Positions 36,459-47,085 of a DNA stretch of 64,000 nt are shown here, piece after piece. Position 1 is the stretch's first letter. Each line of letters opens with the position of its first letter. Source of the stretch: Rhizobium terricola (GTDB taxonomy: Bacteria; Pseudomonadota; Alphaproteobacteria; Rhizobiales; Rhizobiaceae). Made by a program: the position numbers and the translations under genes. Location: contig NZ_JABBGK010000006.1 of the NCBI RefSeq assembly GCF_012927355.1, positions 1-64,000 on the forward strand. The letters are read 5' to 3'. The notes under the pieces were generated by a model, which made no database searches, was not told the origin of the DNA, and saw only the letters and a list, made by a program, of their open reading frames with translations.

Positions 36459-37943
36459 TCAGTCGGCGAGTTTGCCGTCGAGATAGCGCTGCAGCGTCGC
36501 GGCGGTGCCGTTGCTGCGCAGGCTTTCGAGGGCTTTCGTGAAGCGGGAGACGAAGCGGGGATCCGATCCGGTCGCGCCGAAGATGTCGCCGAGGGCGAGG
36601 AAGGCGGTCGGATCCGTGCGCGAGGCCAGGGCGGCCTTCTGCAGGCGCTCGGCACTGGCGTCGTTGAAGACGATCGTCTTGCCGCTGTCCGACGTGCCTT
36701 CGAAATAGCGGCACCAGAGTGCCGAAACGAGCGCAAGGCCGGTGACGTCGAGGCCCTTGGCGAGGCGATCGGCCGTCGACGGCAGGATGAATTTCGGCTG
36801 GCGGTTGGAGCCGTCCTGGGCCAGACGCGGAATTGTGTCGCCGATCTTCGGATTGGAGAAGCGGCTTTCGATCAGTCGCGCATAGTCCTCCAGGCTGGTG
36901 TTCGGCACGGGCGGAACGACGGGGATGATCTCCTCGTATGTCAGCTTGGCGAGGAAGGCGCGGATCAGCGGGTTCTCCATGGCCTCGTGGACGAAGTGGA
37001 TGTCCATCAGCGCCGCCGGATAGGCGATTGCCGCGTGGCCGCCGTTCAGGATGCGCAGTTTCATTAGCTCATAGGGAGCCACGTCCGGGACGAAGGTCAC
37101 ACCGACATCCTCGAGTGCCGGGCGGCCGAGCGGGAACTTGTCCTCCAGCACCCATTGCTTGAACTCTTCGCAAAAGACCGGCCAGGAATCCTCGATGCCG
37201 TAGGTGTCGCGGGCGATTCCAATTTCGCGTTCGCCGGTCGCCGGGGTGATGCGGTCGACCATCGCGTTCGGGAAGGCGACATTCTCGTGAATCCAGTGGG
37301 CGAAGTCGGGATCGGAAAGCTTGGCGAGCCCTGTCACCGTCGCCTCGGTCACTTCGCCATTGCCGGGGATATTGTCGCAGCACATGACCGTGAAAGGTGG
37401 GATCTCGGCTGCACGACGGGTCCTGAGGCCTGCGATGATGAGGCCGAACACGCTTTTCGGATGTGCCGGGTCACGGGCGTCGGCGACCATGGCCGGATGG
37501 GTGGGGTCGAACTTGCCGGTCGCCGGGTCGATGAAATAGCCGCCCTCGGTGATCGTCATCGAAACGATACGGATCGCCGGGTCCGCCAGGGCGGCTATGA
37601 TGGCGTCGAAGTCGGGCGCGGCGAGAATCCCTGTCATCGGCGCGGTCACGGTCGCGGCGCTGCGGTTGTTGTCCTGCTCGACCACGGTTGTCAGGCAGTC
37701 CTGGGCCTCGAGCTTCTCCTTCATCAGCCGGTCGCCCGGCATGACGCCGGCGCCGAGGATCGCCCAGTCGAGATCCTTGCCCTGGTTGAAGAGTTCGTGG
37801 AGGTAGATCGCCTGGTGGGCGCGATGGAAGTTGCCGACGCCGAAATGCAGGATGCCGGCCTTCAGCTGGTCGCGGCGATAGGCCGGGACGGCTGCGGTCC
37901 TGGCGATTTCGGCAAGGTTTGCCAACGAGAGCTTGCAGGTCAT
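36459..37943 (-). CDS. mtlK: mannitol 2-dehydrogenase family protein
   Basis: A 494-residue long-chain polyol dehydrogenase that oxidises mannitol or arabitol to the ketose with NAD. The family active-site signature KxxxxNxxH is seen as KLRILNGGH. The N-terminal part has the HFGVGNFHRAHQA nucleotide-binding segment. Length and gene order (smoS, then mtlK) match the rhizobial and Rhodobacter polyol operons. It is 49 bp after smoS and directly abuts the HAD gene. Confidence 0.93.
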   Translation of the reverse strand: MTCKLSLANLAEIARTAAVPAYRRDQLKAGILHFGVGNFHRAHQAIYLHELFNQGKDLDWAILGAGVMPGDRLMKEKLEAQDCLTTVVEQDNNRSAATVTAPMTGILAAPDFDAIIAALADPAIRIVSMTITEGGYFIDPATGKFDPTHPAMVADARDPAHPKSVFGLIIAGLRTRRAAEIPPFTVMCCDNIPGNGEVTEATVTGLAKLSDPDFAHWIHENVAFPNAMVDRITPATGEREIGIARDTYGIEDSWPVFCEEFKQWVLEDKFPLGRPALEDVGVTFVPDVAPYELMKLRILNGGHAAIAYPAALMDIHFVHEAMENPLIRAFLAKLTYEEIIPVVPPVPNTSLEDYARLIESRFSNPKIGDTIPRLAQDGSNRQPKFILPSTADRLAKGLDVTGLALVSALWCRYFEGTSDSGKTIVFNDASAERLQKAALASRTDPTAFLALGDIFGATGSDPRFVSRFTKALESLRSNGTAATLQRYLDGKLAD

Positions 37944-37992
37944 TTCATTAGTCCTCGAAAACGAGACGCAGGGCGGGGGCAGGGATGAGCGG

Positions 37993-38765
37993 TCAGCTCA
38001 TCCAGTTGCCGCCATCGACATTGTAGGTTTGGGCGACGATGTAGTCGGCCTCCGGGCTGGCGAGGAAGATGGCCATGCCGGTCAGGTCCTCGGCCCGTCC
38101 CATTCGGCCGAATGGTACGGCTTCTCCGACGATCTTCTTCTTCTCGCCCGGCTTGCGATTTTCATGTTTGGCGAAGAGCGCATCGACACCGTCCCAATGC
38201 TCTCCGTCGACGACGCCGGGGGCGATGGCGTTGACGTTGATGCGATGCTTGATGAGATCGAGGCCGGCCGACTGGGTCAGCGAGATGATCGCCGCCTTCG
38301 TCGCGCAGTAGACCGCGACCAGTGCCTCGCCGCGGCGTCCGGCTTGGCTCGCCATGTTGATGATCTTGCCGCCCTTGCCCCGGGCGATCATCGATCTTGC
38401 CGCCGCCTGCAGCATGAAGAGAGAGCCCGCGACATTGATCGAGAAGAGCCTGTCGTAGCTTTCGCGCGTGATCTCGACGATAGGGGCGAGGTCGAAGAGC
38501 GCGGCATTGTTGATCAGGATGTCGATCCCGCCGGTCTTCTCCTCGGCCGTCCGGATCGCCGCGTCGATCGAGGTCTGGTCGGTCACGTCGAGACGCACGG
38601 GATAGGCCTTTGCGCCGATCTCCGCCGCCGTCTTGCTCGCTCGTTCGAAATTGATGTCGGCGATGGCCACTGTCGCGCCTTCGCGGGCATAGGCCTCGGC
38701 AAAGGCGCGGCCGATGCCGCGTGCCGAGCCGGTGATCAGCGCCGACTTGCCTTCCAGCCTGCCGC

Positions 38766-38769
<4 letters not shown>
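37993..38769 (-). CDS. smoS: sorbitol dehydrogenase (SDR)
   Basis: A 258-residue classical [13 protein letters not shown] cofactor motif, NNAA, and the YxxxK catalytic pair in VYCATKAAI. The ending [10 protein letters not shown] is typical of SmoS/PolS, which oxidises D-sorbitol or galactitol. It overlaps the smoK ATPase by 4 bp and lies upstream of mtlK, so two polyol dehydrogenases share the operon. Confidence 0.92.
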
Positions 38770-39764
<995 letters not shown>

Positions 39765-39775
39765 CTTGTTATTCC

Positions 39776-40606
39776 TTATTTGACAGCGCCGAAGGTCAGG
39801 CCGCGGACGAGTTGTTTCTGGCTGAACCAGCCGAGGATCACGATCGGTGCGATCGCCATGGTCGAGGCGGCCGAGAGCTTGGCGTAAAAGAGCCCTTCCG
39901 GACTGGAGTAGGAAGCGATGAAGGCGGTCAGCGGAGCCGCCTTGGAGGCCGTGAGGTTGAGGGTCCAGAAGGCTTCGTTCCACGACAGGATGACGTTGAG
40001 GAGAAGCGTCGAGGCAATGCCGGGCACGGCCATCGGCGTCAGGACGTAGACGATCTCCTTCATCAGCGAGGCGCCGTCCATGCGGGCCGCCTCGAGGATC
40101 TCGCCGGGAATCTCCTTGAAGTAGGTGTAGAGCATCCAGACGATGATAGGCAGGTTGATGAGGGTGAGGACCACGACCAGTCCAAATCGCGTATCGAGCA
40201 GCCCGAAATCGCGAAACACCAGGTAGATCGGGATCAGGGCGCCGACCGGCGGCATCATCTTGGTGGAGAGCATCCACATCAGGACGTCCTTGGTGCGCTT
40301 GGTCGGCGAGAACGCCATGGCCCAGGCGGCCGGAATTGCGATGATGAGGCCGAGCAGGGTCGATCCGAACGAGATCACCACCGAGTTCATGAAGTGGCTG
40401 AAATAGTCCGAACGGCTTTCGACTTCCGCGTAGTTCTCCGTCGTCCATTCGAAGAACAGGAAGGAGGGCGGGGAGGCGATCGCCTCCGCCTCGGTCTTGA
40501 AGCTCGTCAGGAACGTCCAGAGGATCGGGAAGAAGATCAGGATCCCGAGCGTCCAGGCGATGGCCGTCATGACGAGTTTGCGCTGGGTTGTGACTCTGCG
40601 GGCCAT
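39776..40606 (-). CDS. smoG: polyol ABC transporter permease
   Basis: A 276-residue permease with six predicted helices (first: [20 protein letters not shown]). The coupling loop [20 protein letters not shown] and the ending [11 protein letters not shown] are typical of MalG-type sugar permeases. It begins 2 bp after smoF ends. With SmoF it forms the membrane channel for sorbitol/mannitol-type polyols. Confidence 0.93.
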   Translation of the reverse strand: MARRVTTQRKLVMTAIAWTLGILIFFPILWTFLTSFKTEAEAIASPPSFLFFEWTTENYAEVESRSDYFSHFMNSVVISFGSTLLGLIIAIPAAWAMAFSPTKRTKDVLMWMLSTKMMPPVGALIPIYLVFRDFGLLDTRFGLVVVLTLINLPIIVWMLYTYFKEIPGEILEAARMDGASLMKEIVYVLTPMAVPGIASTLLLNVILSWNEAFWTLNLTASKAAPLTAFIASYSSPEGLFYAKLSAASTMAIAPIVILGWFSQKQLVRGLTFGAVK

Positions 40607-40608
40607 GG

Positions 40609-41481
40609 TCAGCTCTCCAGGTTCTTGCCGATCAGGCGGATGAGGAAGAAGGCGACGATGTTGGCGAGCACGACGGCGACGATGCCGCCGGCGGACGCGC
40701 CGCCAATGTCGAATTGCAGCAGGGCCTGGGCGTAGACGAGATAGGTGATGTTGGTGCTCTGGTAGCCGGGGCCGCCATTGGTGGTGACCAGGATTTCGGC
40801 GAAGACCGACAAGAGGAAGATCGTCTCGATCAGGATGACCACCGTGATGGCACGGGCCATGTGTGGCAGGATGATGTAGAGCAGCTTCGAGATCGCGCCG
40901 GCGCCGTCCATCTCGGCGGCTTCCTTCTGCTCCTCGTCGAGCGACTGCAACGCGGTGAGCAGGATCAGGGTCGCGAAGGGCAGCCACTGCCAGGCGACGA
41001 TCAGGATGATCGACAGCAGCGGGTAGTTGGCCAGCCAGTCGATCGGCTGCAGGCCGAAAAGCTTGGCGATCCAGGCGAAAAGCCCGTTGACCGGGTTCAT
41101 CAGCATGTTCTTCCACACCAGCGCCGAAACCGTCGGCATGATGAAGAAGGGGGCGATCACCAGGATGCGCACGATCCCCTGGCCGAACATTGGCTGGTCG
41201 AGCAGGAGCGCGAAGGCGATGCCGCCGACCACCGTGATCAGCAGCACGCCGCCGACGAGCAGCAGGGTGTTGGTGAGGGCTGCGAAGAAGGCGGGGTCGC
41301 TGAGGAAGAAGGTGTAGTTCATCACTCCGGCGAATTCTTCCATTCCCGGCATCAGCAGGTTGTAGCGCAGGAACGAGAAGTAGATGGTCATCGAGAGCGG
41401 AATGATCATCCATGCCAGCAGGAGCAGAACGGAGGGCGCCATCATGAGGCGCGCCGAGGAATGGGTGTGCGTGGTCGCCAT
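40609..41481 (-). CDS. smoF: polyol ABC transporter permease
   Basis: A 290-residue MalF-type permease with about six helices. It starts [20 protein letters not shown] and has the coupling loop [20 protein letters not shown]. It forms the heterodimeric channel with SmoG. It is separated from smoE by 215 bp containing a strong hairpin (41655-41680), so its expression may be lower than that of the binding protein. Confidence 0.93.
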   Translation of the reverse strand: MATTHTHSSARLMMAPSVLLLLAWMIIPLSMTIYFSFLRYNLLMPGMEEFAGVMNYTFFLSDPAFFAALTNTLLLVGGVLLITVVGGIAFALLLDQPMFGQGIVRILVIAPFFIMPTVSALVWKNMLMNPVNGLFAWIAKLFGLQPIDWLANYPLLSIILIVAWQWLPFATLILLTALQSLDEEQKEAAEMDGAGAISKLLYIILPHMARAITVVILIETIFLLSVFAEILVTTNGGPGYQSTNITYLVYAQALLQFDIGGASAGGIVAVVLANIVAFFLIRLIGKNLES

Positions 41482-41654
41482 GGTTTCGCGCCTCTCTCGA
41501 ACGTGTCAGGTTGGAGAATTGATGGGCCGCGATCGCGCGGGGGCGGAGCGCGGCCCTTGCCATGCGGTGCCACTCGGGCAGCCGCCATGGTGAGAAAAAG
41601 AATGAAGCGGGTTCGGAGGACATGTCGCCATGTCGTCCTCCCCCGCTTCAGTGG

Positions 41655-41680
41655 GGATGGAGGGTCGAGCCCCTCCATCC
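41655..41680 (-). promoter_or_regulatory. stem-loop between smoE and smoF
   Basis: GGATGGAGGG (41655-41664), a TCGAGC loop and CCCTCCATCC (41671-41680) give a perfect 10-bp stem just 16 bp downstream of the smoE stop. No U-tract follows. It probably protects the smoE mRNA 3' end or partly attenuates transcription into smoF. The rest of the 215-bp gap shows nothing distinct. Confidence 0.65.
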
Positions 41681-41696
41681 ATTGGCTCGGGAGAGC

Positions 41697-43007
41697 TTAC
41701 TTGATGTAGCCGGCCTTGGTCATTTCGCGCTCGGTCAGCTGCTGGGCGCTGGTGAGTGCCTGGTCGACGGTGACCTGACCTGCGAGCGCTGCGGAGAACT
41801 GCTGGCCGACCGCGGTGCCGAGACCCTGGAATTCCGGGATCGCCACGAACTGCACGCCGACATAGGGTACGGGCTTGACGGTCGGGGCCTTCGGGTCGGC
41901 TGCGTTGATGCTGTCGAGCGTCATCTTCGCGAAGGGGGCTGCCTTCTGGTATTCCGGGTTTTCGTAGAGCGAAGTGCGGGTGCCCGGAGGAACGTTGGCC
42001 CAGCCTTCCTTCTCGGCAACAAGCTTCAGATAGTCCTTGCTGGTTGCCCAGGATACGAACTTTTCGGCAGCTTCAGCCTTCTGGGTGCCGGCGGGGATCG
42101 CCAGATTCCAGGCCCAAAGCCAGTTGCCGCGCTTGCCGAGGCCGTTGTCCGGAGCCAGCGCGAAACCGACCTTGTCGGCGACCGTGGAGTCCTTCGGGTT
42201 CGTCACGAACGAAGCGGCGACGGTCGCGTCGATCCACATGCCGCACTTGCCGGTCTGGAAGAGTGCCAGGTTTTCGTTGAAGCCGTTCGAGGAGGCGCCG
42301 GGAGGGCCGGCTTCGTTCATCAGGCTGACGTAGAAGTCGAGCGTCTTCTTCCACTCCGGCTGGTCGAACTGTGGCTTCCAGTTCTCGTCGAACCAGCGGG
42401 CGCCAAAGGAGTTCGACGTGGCCGTCAGGAAGGCCATGTTCTCGCCCCAGCCGGCCTTGCCGCGCAGGCAGATGCCGTACACTTCATTGGCCTTGTCGGT
42501 CATCTTGCGGGCTGCATCCGCGATGAAGTCCCAGGTCGGCGCGTCGGGCATGGTGAGCCCGGCCTTCTCCATCAGGTCCTTGCGGTACATGACCATCGAG
42601 CTCTCGCCGTAGAACGGCGCTGCATAGAGCTTGCCGTCGGCCGTCAGGCCGGAACGGATGGCGGGCAGCAGGTCGTCGACGTCGTAGTCGGCGCCGAGGT
42701 TGTCGAGCGGCAGAAGCCAGCCCTGCTTGGCCCAGATCGGAACTTCATAGGTGCCGATGGTCAGGATGTCGAACTGGCCGCCCTTGGTGGCGATGTCGGT
42801 CGTCACCTTCTGGCGCAGGACGTTCTCTTCGAGCGTCACCCACTCGAGATCGATGCCGGGATTCTTCGCCTTGAAGTCGTCCGTCAGCTTCTGCATCCGG
42901 ATCATGTCGCCGTTGTTGACGGTCGCGATCGTGAGGGTTTCGGCCGAAGCCATGCCGGCGAGTGCGAGGGCCGAGCAAGCGCCCAGCAGCAATGTCTTGA
43001 GGTTCAT
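41697..43007 (-). CDS. smoE: polyol ABC transporter substrate-binding protein
   Basis: A 436-residue periplasmic binding protein of the sugar family. The signal peptide is MNLKTLLLGACSALALAGMA up to ASA, and the mature start is ETLTIATVNNGDMIRMQKLT. Strong family features include DIATKGGQFDILTIGTYEVP and the W-rich ligand region. The ATG at 43007 has GGGAGGAAG at ideal spacing; the frame extends 16 codons upstream without a signal. It captures sorbitol, mannitol or related polyols for SmoFGK. Confidence 0.93.
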   Translation of the reverse strand: MNLKTLLLGACSALALAGMASAETLTIATVNNGDMIRMQKLTDDFKAKNPGIDLEWVTLEENVLRQKVTTDIATKGGQFDILTIGTYEVPIWAKQGWLLPLDNLGADYDVDDLLPAIRSGLTADGKLYAAPFYGESSMVMYRKDLMEKAGLTMPDAPTWDFIADAARKMTDKANEVYGICLRGKAGWGENMAFLTATSNSFGARWFDENWKPQFDQPEWKKTLDFYVSLMNEAGPPGASSNGFNENLALFQTGKCGMWIDATVAASFVTNPKDSTVADKVGFALAPDNGLGKRGNWLWAWNLAIPAGTQKAEAAEKFVSWATSKDYLKLVAEKEGWANVPPGTRTSLYENPEYQKAAPFAKMTLDSINAADPKAPTVKPVPYVGVQFVAIPEFQGLGTAVGQQFSAALAGQVTVDQALTSAQQLTEREMTKAGYIK

Positions 43008-43028
43008 ATCTTCCTCCCAGAAGAAAAA

Positions 43029-43047
43029 TTGAGCATTTGCTTTGCTC
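43029..43047. promoter_or_regulatory. inverted repeat upstream of smoE, candidate SmoC operator
   Basis: TGAGCA (43029-43034) and TGCTCA (43042-43047) form a perfect inverted repeat with a 7-bp spacer, about 22 bp before the smoE start and near its ribosome-binding site. A partly overlapping TTGC...GCAA pair lies alongside. SorC-family regulators bind such dyads. Binding is inferred. Confidence 0.5.
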
Positions 43048-43165
43048 ATGGGCAATTACTCACTTCGAGGCGAAAAAATGTCAATGCAGAATCCATGCTG
43101 CGGCGCCGAAGGCGCATGCCACTTCCTTGTTTTAGCGAAGAAAAATTTAGGGCTGCGGAGCCGGG

Positions 43166-44119
43166 TCAGCGCCTGAGGAGGTGCCGCGCCGCATCCTCAT
43201 CGGTGATGAGACCATTGATGTAGCCGCCGGTGACCGCGGCCCTGATGGCGTCGAGCTTGCGGCGGCCGCGGGCGAGGCCGATGACGACGGAGGCGTCGCG
43301 GGAAGGGATGGCGATACTTGCCACACGCTCGTTGACCGGATGGTCGAGCAGCTTGCCATCGGCACCAAAAACCCAGCCGCAGATCTCGCCGGCCGCGCCC
43401 GCGGCCATGAGATCGTCCATTTCTTCCTGGCGCAGGAAGCCGTCAAGCAGGAGCGGTGCCTTCGCTCCCATCTCGCCGATGCCGACGAAGGTGACGTCGG
43501 AGCGCCGGCCGAGTTCGATCGTCGGGGCGACCAGCGGCTGGCGGTGCAGGAGGTCGCGTTCGTCTCGGGACGAGACGATGACGGGCAGGGGCATCGGGAA
43601 ATGCGGTGCCTTGACCGCATCGGCCATCGAGAAGATAACGTTGAAGTAGGCGGCCGAGCCGTCGGGGCTGATATTGCCGGTGAGCGACACGATCTTGTGT
43701 TGCGGACATTCCATCGGCGACAGCTGATCGACCATGGCGCGCAGGGTACGACCGGTGCCCATGGCGATGACCAGCGGATCGGGCTGCTTGAGCCAGCGCT
43801 CCAGTTCAGCGGCCCCTGCCTCGGCGACGCCGACGGTTGCAGAGTCCGATCCCGGATCGCTCGGAACAATGTCGACCTGCTTCAGGCCGTACTTCTCCTT
43901 GACCGCCTCGGCAAGCTCGAGGCAGGCGGCGATTGGATGATCGAGCCGCACCTTGACGAGCTTTTCGGCAACAGCCAGCGATACGAGGCGCTGGGCGCTC
44001 TGGCGCGAGATGCCCATGGCGACGGCAATCTCGTCCTGCGTCCGGCCGGCGACGTAGTAGAGCCAGCCGGCCCGTGCCGCATCGTCCAGCCGCGTTTGCG
44101 CTTCGCCTCGTTTCGCCAT
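43166..44119 (-). CDS. smoC: SorC/DeoR-family sugar-binding transcriptional regulator
   Basis: A 317-residue regulator. The N-terminal helix-turn-helix is GRTQDEIAVAMGISRQSAQR (residues ~27-46). It is followed by the SorC sugar-phosphate-binding domain with GTGRTLRAMV, SLTGNIS and GIGEMG segments. It is the first gene of the polyol gene run, 158 bp upstream of smoE on the same strand. By analogy with the Rhodobacter operon it should respond to a polyol or sugar phosphate. Confidence 0.9.
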   Translation of the reverse strand: MAKRGEAQTRLDDAARAGWLYYVAGRTQDEIAVAMGISRQSAQRLVSLAVAEKLVKVRLDHPIAACLELAEAVKEKYGLKQVDIVPSDPGSDSATVGVAEAGAAELERWLKQPDPLVIAMGTGRTLRAMVDQLSPMECPQHKIVSLTGNISPDGSAAYFNVIFSMADAVKAPHFPMPLPVIVSSRDERDLLHRQPLVAPTIELGRRSDVTFVGIGEMGAKAPLLLDGFLRQEEMDDLMAAGAAGEICGWVFGADGKLLDHPVNERVASIAIPSRDASVVIGLARGRRKLDAIRAAVTGGYINGLITDEDAARHLLRR

Positions 44120-44371
44120 GAAGAGTCCACCCGTCCTTTCCTGTCAGTGCTGCCAATTTTCCGGACGACTGTCAAATCCGCCATAAGAACCGGAGGCTTG
44201 CCCGGGGCGCCGCCGATGCCCGCGCGTCATCCCTTGGCGATCTCCTATCATCTTTCGGGGCTTGTCGGGGTTGCGGCAGCGCGATAGGCCGGAGATCGAG
44301 ATTTTCGCATAGGTGTCCGGCGCCAGGGGGAACGTATCCTTCGGCCGGCGGGGAAGGGAGAGGAACAGTCC

Positions 44372-45562
44372 ATGAGCAGAAAAGTTGTCATAGCATCCGG
44401 CGTCAGAACGGCGATCGGGGATTTCGGCGGGTCGCTGTCGGCGATCGCGCCCTGCGAACTCGCGGCGACGGTTGCCCGCGAAGCCATCGCGCGGGCCGGA
44501 ATCTCGGCCGCCGAGATCGGCCAGACGGTGTTCGGCAATGTCATCCACACGGCGCCCGAGGACATGTATATCTCGCGCGTCGCGGCAATTCGCGCCGGTG
44601 TGCCGGAAACCTCGCCCGCACTGACCCTCAACCGCCTTTGCGGTTCCGGCCTCCAGGCCGTGGTCACGGCGGCGGAACAGATCATGCTCGGCAATGCCGA
44701 CATCGCCCTTGCCGGCGGTGCCGAAAGCATGAGCCGGGCTGGTCACCTGCTGACCCAGGCCCGCCACGGCCAGAAGATGGGCGACACGTTGGCCGTCGAC
44801 ATGATGATCGGCGCTCTGACCGATCCCTTCGGCAACGGGCATATGGGGATCACCGCGGAAAACATCGCCGAGCGGGCCGGGATCGACCGGGCCGCACAGG
44901 ATGCCTTCGCGCTCGAATCCCACAAGCGCGCCGCCCGGGCGATCGCCGAGGGTCGGTTTGCCGAGCAAATCCTGCCGCTCACCGTCAAACAGGGGCGCAA
45001 GGAGGTGGTCTTCGACACCGACGAGCATGTCCGCGCCGATGTCACCGCCGAGGATCTCGGCAAGCTGCGCGCTGCCTTCCGCAAGGATGGGACCGTGACG
45101 GCCGGCAATGCCAGCGGCCTCAACGATGCGGCCGCTGCGGTCGTCCTGATGGAGGAAGGCGTTGCCGCGCAAAAGGGAACGCAGGTTCTCGCCCGCATCG
45201 TCGCCTATGGTCTGGGCGGGGTCGCACCCGAGGTGATGGGGCTGGGGCCGGTGCCGGCCGTCAAGCAGGCGCTGTCGCGTGCCGGTCTCGCCGTCGCCGA
45301 CCTGGACGTGATCGAATCCAACGAGGCCTTCGCCGTCCAGGCCTGCGCCGTCGCACGTGATCTCGGCTTCCCGGACGAAAAGACCAATCCGAATGGCGGG
45401 GCGATCGCGCTCGGCCACCCTGTCGGGGCCTCTGGCACGATCATCCTCATCAAGGCGATCCATGAACTCCGGCGCATCGGCGGACGCTATGGCCTTGCCA
45501 CGATGTGCATTGGCGGCGGTCAGGGCATCGCGCTGATCATTGAAAATCCGGATCACGGCTGA
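44372..45562 (+). CDS. acetyl-CoA acetyltransferase (beta-ketothiolase)
   Basis: A 396-residue thiolase with nucleophile motif LNRLCGSGLQAVV, NEAFAVQ, ALGHPVGASGT and CIGGGQG. It resembles BktB-type biosynthetic or degradative beta-ketothiolases. It is a distinct paralogue of the thiolase at 32964. It is divergent from smoC across 252 bp and followed by an EamA transporter, with no CoA ligase or hydratase nearby, so its pathway cannot be read from context. Confidence 0.92.
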   Translation: MSRKVVIASGVRTAIGDFGGSLSAIAPCELAATVAREAIARAGISAAEIGQTVFGNVIHTAPEDMYISRVAAIRAGVPETSPALTLNRLCGSGLQAVVTAAEQIMLGNADIALAGGAESMSRAGHLLTQARHGQKMGDTLAVDMMIGALTDPFGNGHMGITAENIAERAGIDRAAQDAFALESHKRAARAIAEGRFAEQILPLTVKQGRKEVVFDTDEHVRADVTAEDLGKLRAAFRKDGTVTAGNASGLNDAAAAVVLMEEGVAAQKGTQVLARIVAYGLGGVAPEVMGLGPVPAVKQALSRAGLAVADLDVIESNEAFAVQACAVARDLGFPDEKTNPNGGAIALGHPVGASGTIILIKAIHELRRIGGRYGLATMCIGGGQGIALIIENPDHG

Positions 45563-45608
45563 GTATCAGCCGCCATACGGCCTGCGGGCCTTTCGAGATA
45601 CGGTCATT

Positions 45609-45636
45609 GGGGGATTGCGTCTCGGCGCAATCCCCC
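45609..45636 (+). other. perfect hairpin between the thiolase and EamA genes
   Basis: GGGGGATTGCG (45609-45619) and CGCAATCCCCC (45626-45636) form an 11-bp perfect stem with a 6-base loop. It is 46 bp after the thiolase stop. There is no U-tract. It lies inside the possible N-terminal extension of the EamA frame, which argues for the downstream start. Confidence 0.6.
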
Positions 45637-45678
45637 GCTACTGATCGGGCGGGAGGGAGAACCGGGAATCGTGCGCGC

Positions 45679-46581
45679 GTGCCTATCAAATCGGACAGAA
45701 GCGGATACCTCTTCGCCCTTGCCACCTATGTGATCTTCGCCACCCAGGATGCCATTTCGAAGCATCTTGGCGAGATCTATTCGCCGATCATGATCACCAT
45801 GATCCGTTACTGGGCCTTCGGTGCCTTTGCCATCGTGCTGGCGATGCGCGCACCCGGCGGCCTCAGGCAGACCCTGAAGAGTGCCAGGCCCGGCCTGCAG
45901 ATCTTTCGCGGGGTCCTGCTGGCCACCCAGATCGTCACGGCCATCTTCTGTTTCTGGCTGGTCGGCCTTGCCCATTCCCAGGCTATCTTTTCCGCGACCC
46001 CGCTGCTGGTCGCAGCCCTTTCCGTGCCCGTGCTCGGCGAACATGTCGGCTGGCGCCGCTGGCTCGCAATCGCAGTGGGCTTTGTCGGGGTTCTCATCAT
46101 CTTGAAGCCGGATGCCGGCATCTTCGATCCCGTCCTCATGATTGCGGTGCTCAATGCCTTCATGCTGGCGGCCTATGCGCTTGCGACACGGCTCGCGGGA
46201 CGCAGCGATCCGCCGATGACCAGTTTCCTCTATATCGGCGTGGTCGGCGCCGTCGCGATCACTTTTGTCGGCCCGTTCACCTGGGAGCCGCTGGCGCAGA
46301 AGGACTGGGGCTGGATGGCCTTGCTCTGCTGCACGGGCATGATCAGCCACTACTGCCTGATCAAGGCGCTCGATCATCTGGACGCAGTGCTGGTCCAGCC
46401 GTTCAGCTACCTGCATCTCGTCTTCGCCTGCGTCATCGGGGTGCTGCTGTTCGGGGAGACCCTGCCCTGGAACATCTGGTTCGGGTCGCTCGTCGTGGTG
46501 GTCGCCGGGGTCTTCACCGTGTGGCGGGAGATCCGGGCCAAGCAGAACGCGGCCGGCGAAGGGGCGCCGGCCGGTCGATAA
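45679..46581 (+). CDS. EamA/DMT-family transporter
   Basis: A ~300-residue membrane protein of the drug/metabolite transporter superfamily with ten predicted helices in two EamA halves. The first begins GYLFALATYVIFATQDAISK and the second near VLMIAVLNAFMLAAYALATR. Members export amino acids, riboflavin-type compounds or other metabolites; the substrate is not evident. The GTG at 45679 is preferred because family similarity starts there and the upstream sequence is a hairpin. A TTG at 45607 is the alternative. The ribosome-binding site is weakly placed. Confidence 0.85.
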   Translation: MPIKSDRSGYLFALATYVIFATQDAISKHLGEIYSPIMITMIRYWAFGAFAIVLAMRAPGGLRQTLKSARPGLQIFRGVLLATQIVTAIFCFWLVGLAHSQAIFSATPLLVAALSVPVLGEHVGWRRWLAIAVGFVGVLIILKPDAGIFDPVLMIAVLNAFMLAAYALATRLAGRSDPPMTSFLYIGVVGAVAITFVGPFTWEPLAQKDWGWMALLCCTGMISHYCLIKALDHLDAVLVQPFSYLHLVFACVIGVLLFGETLPWNIWFGSLVVVVAGVFTVWREIRAKQNAAGEGAPAGR

Positions 46582-47085
46582 TCCACATTTTGGAAGCCGC
46601 CCGGTGGCCGATTTCCCGCCACTGGCGCAAAGGCACAGATTGACGTAGTCGACTTTGCCACATTCGGTACGCGTTCTGTTCGCAAACGGGACCGTAAACG
46701 GCGCTGGTTGAATACATATTTAGAATCGCTGAAATGCGATTTTTTGGGTTGCTCAGCACGATTTCATGCCGTTCCGGCGATGCGAAACGTTTAAAGAAAC
46801 CGCGAAATAACAAAAAGTTGCCCCAGATGCAGCGAAATTGCGGCAGAATGTCTCTTTACAAGCGTGTAACAACGGATAAGACGAAAGAAGTGTGCCGATG
46901 GCCACGGCCAGCAGGCAAGGGTCTTTTTCGGGGCTTTTTCCTGCTCTCCGGCCGGCGTTCCGACGGCTCCTTTTTTCGTGGGTCCAATCCACGAGCGTAG
47001 AACCATGGCGCGATATGGGGCGCGCCGTGCAACTGATAAACCAACGTGCCCGGCCAGGCCGGTGACACGCAATTGGGAGATTGTC
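46582..47085. promoter_or_regulatory. 504-bp leader upstream of dppA
   Basis: No gene is credible here. The part 46700-46880 is clearly richer in A+T than its surroundings and probably holds the dpp promoter. A possible terminator for the eamA transcript lies at 46722-46745. Near 46925-46975 are T-runs (GTCTTTTT, CCTTTTTTCG) next to weak GC stems, which could mark the 3' end of a small RNA or leader attenuator, but I cannot fix a structure. GGGAGATT precedes the dppA ATG. Confidence 0.4.
46722..46745 (+). terminator. weak intrinsic terminator after the EamA gene
   Basis: AATCGC (46724-46729), a TGAAAT loop and GCGATT (46736-46741) are followed by TTTT. Two further pairs (A-T, G-U) can extend the stem to 8 bp. 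It lies ~140 bp after the EamA stop. Confidence 0.45.

Noticed and set aside
45607..45678. N-terminal extension of the EamA protein from a TTG at 45607.
   Set aside because: The extension is hydrophilic, encoded by a perfect hairpin and lacks family similarity; the GTG at 45679 is a better start.
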